A stretch of 33,273 bases of DNA from Pseudomonadota bacterium. Its GTDB lineage: Bacteria > Pseudomonadota > Gammaproteobacteria > Burkholderiales > Burkholderiaceae_C. The notes beneath the pieces are model-generated. The model was not told where the DNA came from, ran no database searches, and worked only from the letters and a program-made list of their open reading frames with translations. Shown piece after piece: positions 33,121 to 33,273 of this stretch. A program made the position numbers and the translations under genes. Within the stretch, counting starts at the first letter, position 1, and each line of letters begins with the position of its first letter. The stretch lies in the NCBI GenBank assembly GCA_030538085.1, contig JAUNUR010000033.1:1-33273 (forward strand), written 5' to 3'.

Positions 33121-33273
33121 TTGGTTTTTTCAATAATCACGACAGCGCGGGCCATCAGAAAAATCCCTTCACATCCCCTCGTCATTGCGGCGAAGGCCGC
33201 AATCCATGGGGCGTCACTTTGACACGGTGTTGACCCACGGACACCGTGTGGATTGCGGCCTTCGCCGCAATGA
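33119..33273. repeat. 155-bp repeat unit with paired-hairpin element, copy 4
   Basis: This stretch aligns over its full length with 14786-14940: a leader (ATCACGACAGCGCGGGCCAT shared) followed by the 92-bp element at 33182-33273 with perfect 25-bp inverted ends and centre TTTGACACGGTGTTGACCC. The window ends exactly at the last base of the right arm. Confidence 0.9.

Noticed and set aside
15870-33136. A shared short reading frame in the three MITE-like copies (M-TDF--FDH-H--GERAMH-I-PRW)
   Set aside because: Comparing copies 1 and 3 over the first 24 codons, seven of eight differences change the amino acid and only one is silent. The frames also end at different places, inside the terminal repeat or flank. 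This is not the pattern of a protein under selection.

Overview
The window is GC-rich chromosomal DNA with the gene content of a beta-proteobacterium, most probably a Comamonadaceae member (Acidovorax/Ottowia-like). The pointers are a Trp-rich TIGR04438-type small protein beside a c-type cytochrome, a Bug/TctC-type binding protein, a TamA-TamB pair, and many short palindromic dispersed repeats. The family-level assignment is inference from recognised gene types; no rRNA, tRNA, phage, plasmid or CRISPR signature was seen.

Layout. (1) 1-8347, mostly minus strand: the start of lgt, an unusual F-ATPase gamma-epsilon pair without beta, a divergent membrane protein, then two large unfamiliar proteins (a DUF4034/Sel1-like protein and a PcfJ-DUF1266 fusion) directly behind ilvD. 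(2) 8431-11991: TIGR04438 protein, periplasmic cytochrome c with a clear terminator, acetyl-CoA synthetase, and a DOMON-like protein. (3) 12044-14481: methyltransferase, and a NamZ-like (DUF1343) hydrolase followed by an ArsC-type reductase. (4) 14482-20665: a repeat-rich stretch carrying an unknown membrane-anchored protein, an orphan ABC-type binding protein, a sirtuin, a TctC-type binding protein and rlmB. (5) 20814-25258: cardiolipin synthase, SrkA-type kinase, chalcone-isomerase-like protein and hemerythrin-like protein. (6) 25346-32635: tamA-tamB (overlapping stop/start) and a metallophosphodiesterase, followed by repeats to the window end.

Functional links. IlvD (branched-chain amino acid synthesis) appears to head a transcript that runs into the two large proteins. 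TamA and TamB form the outer-membrane/periplasm-spanning transport and assembly module. Acs and the sirtuin are a known enzyme/regulator pair in other bacteria, but here they lie about 6.6 kb apart and need not be linked.

The least explained content is of two kinds. First, the region between lgt and ilvD (isolated rotor-stalk subunits plus the PcfJ-DUF1266/Sel1 operon). Second, a set of small non-autonomous elements: a MITE-like family (148, 234 and 319 bp) with CCTAGAAACG ends and 5-bp target duplications, about 160-bp perfectly centred palindromes, 92-bp paired-hairpin elements, a 130-bp mosaic repeat in two inverted copies, and a TTGATAG-type repeat that may have entered the srkA reading frame. 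No transposase gene is present in the window.
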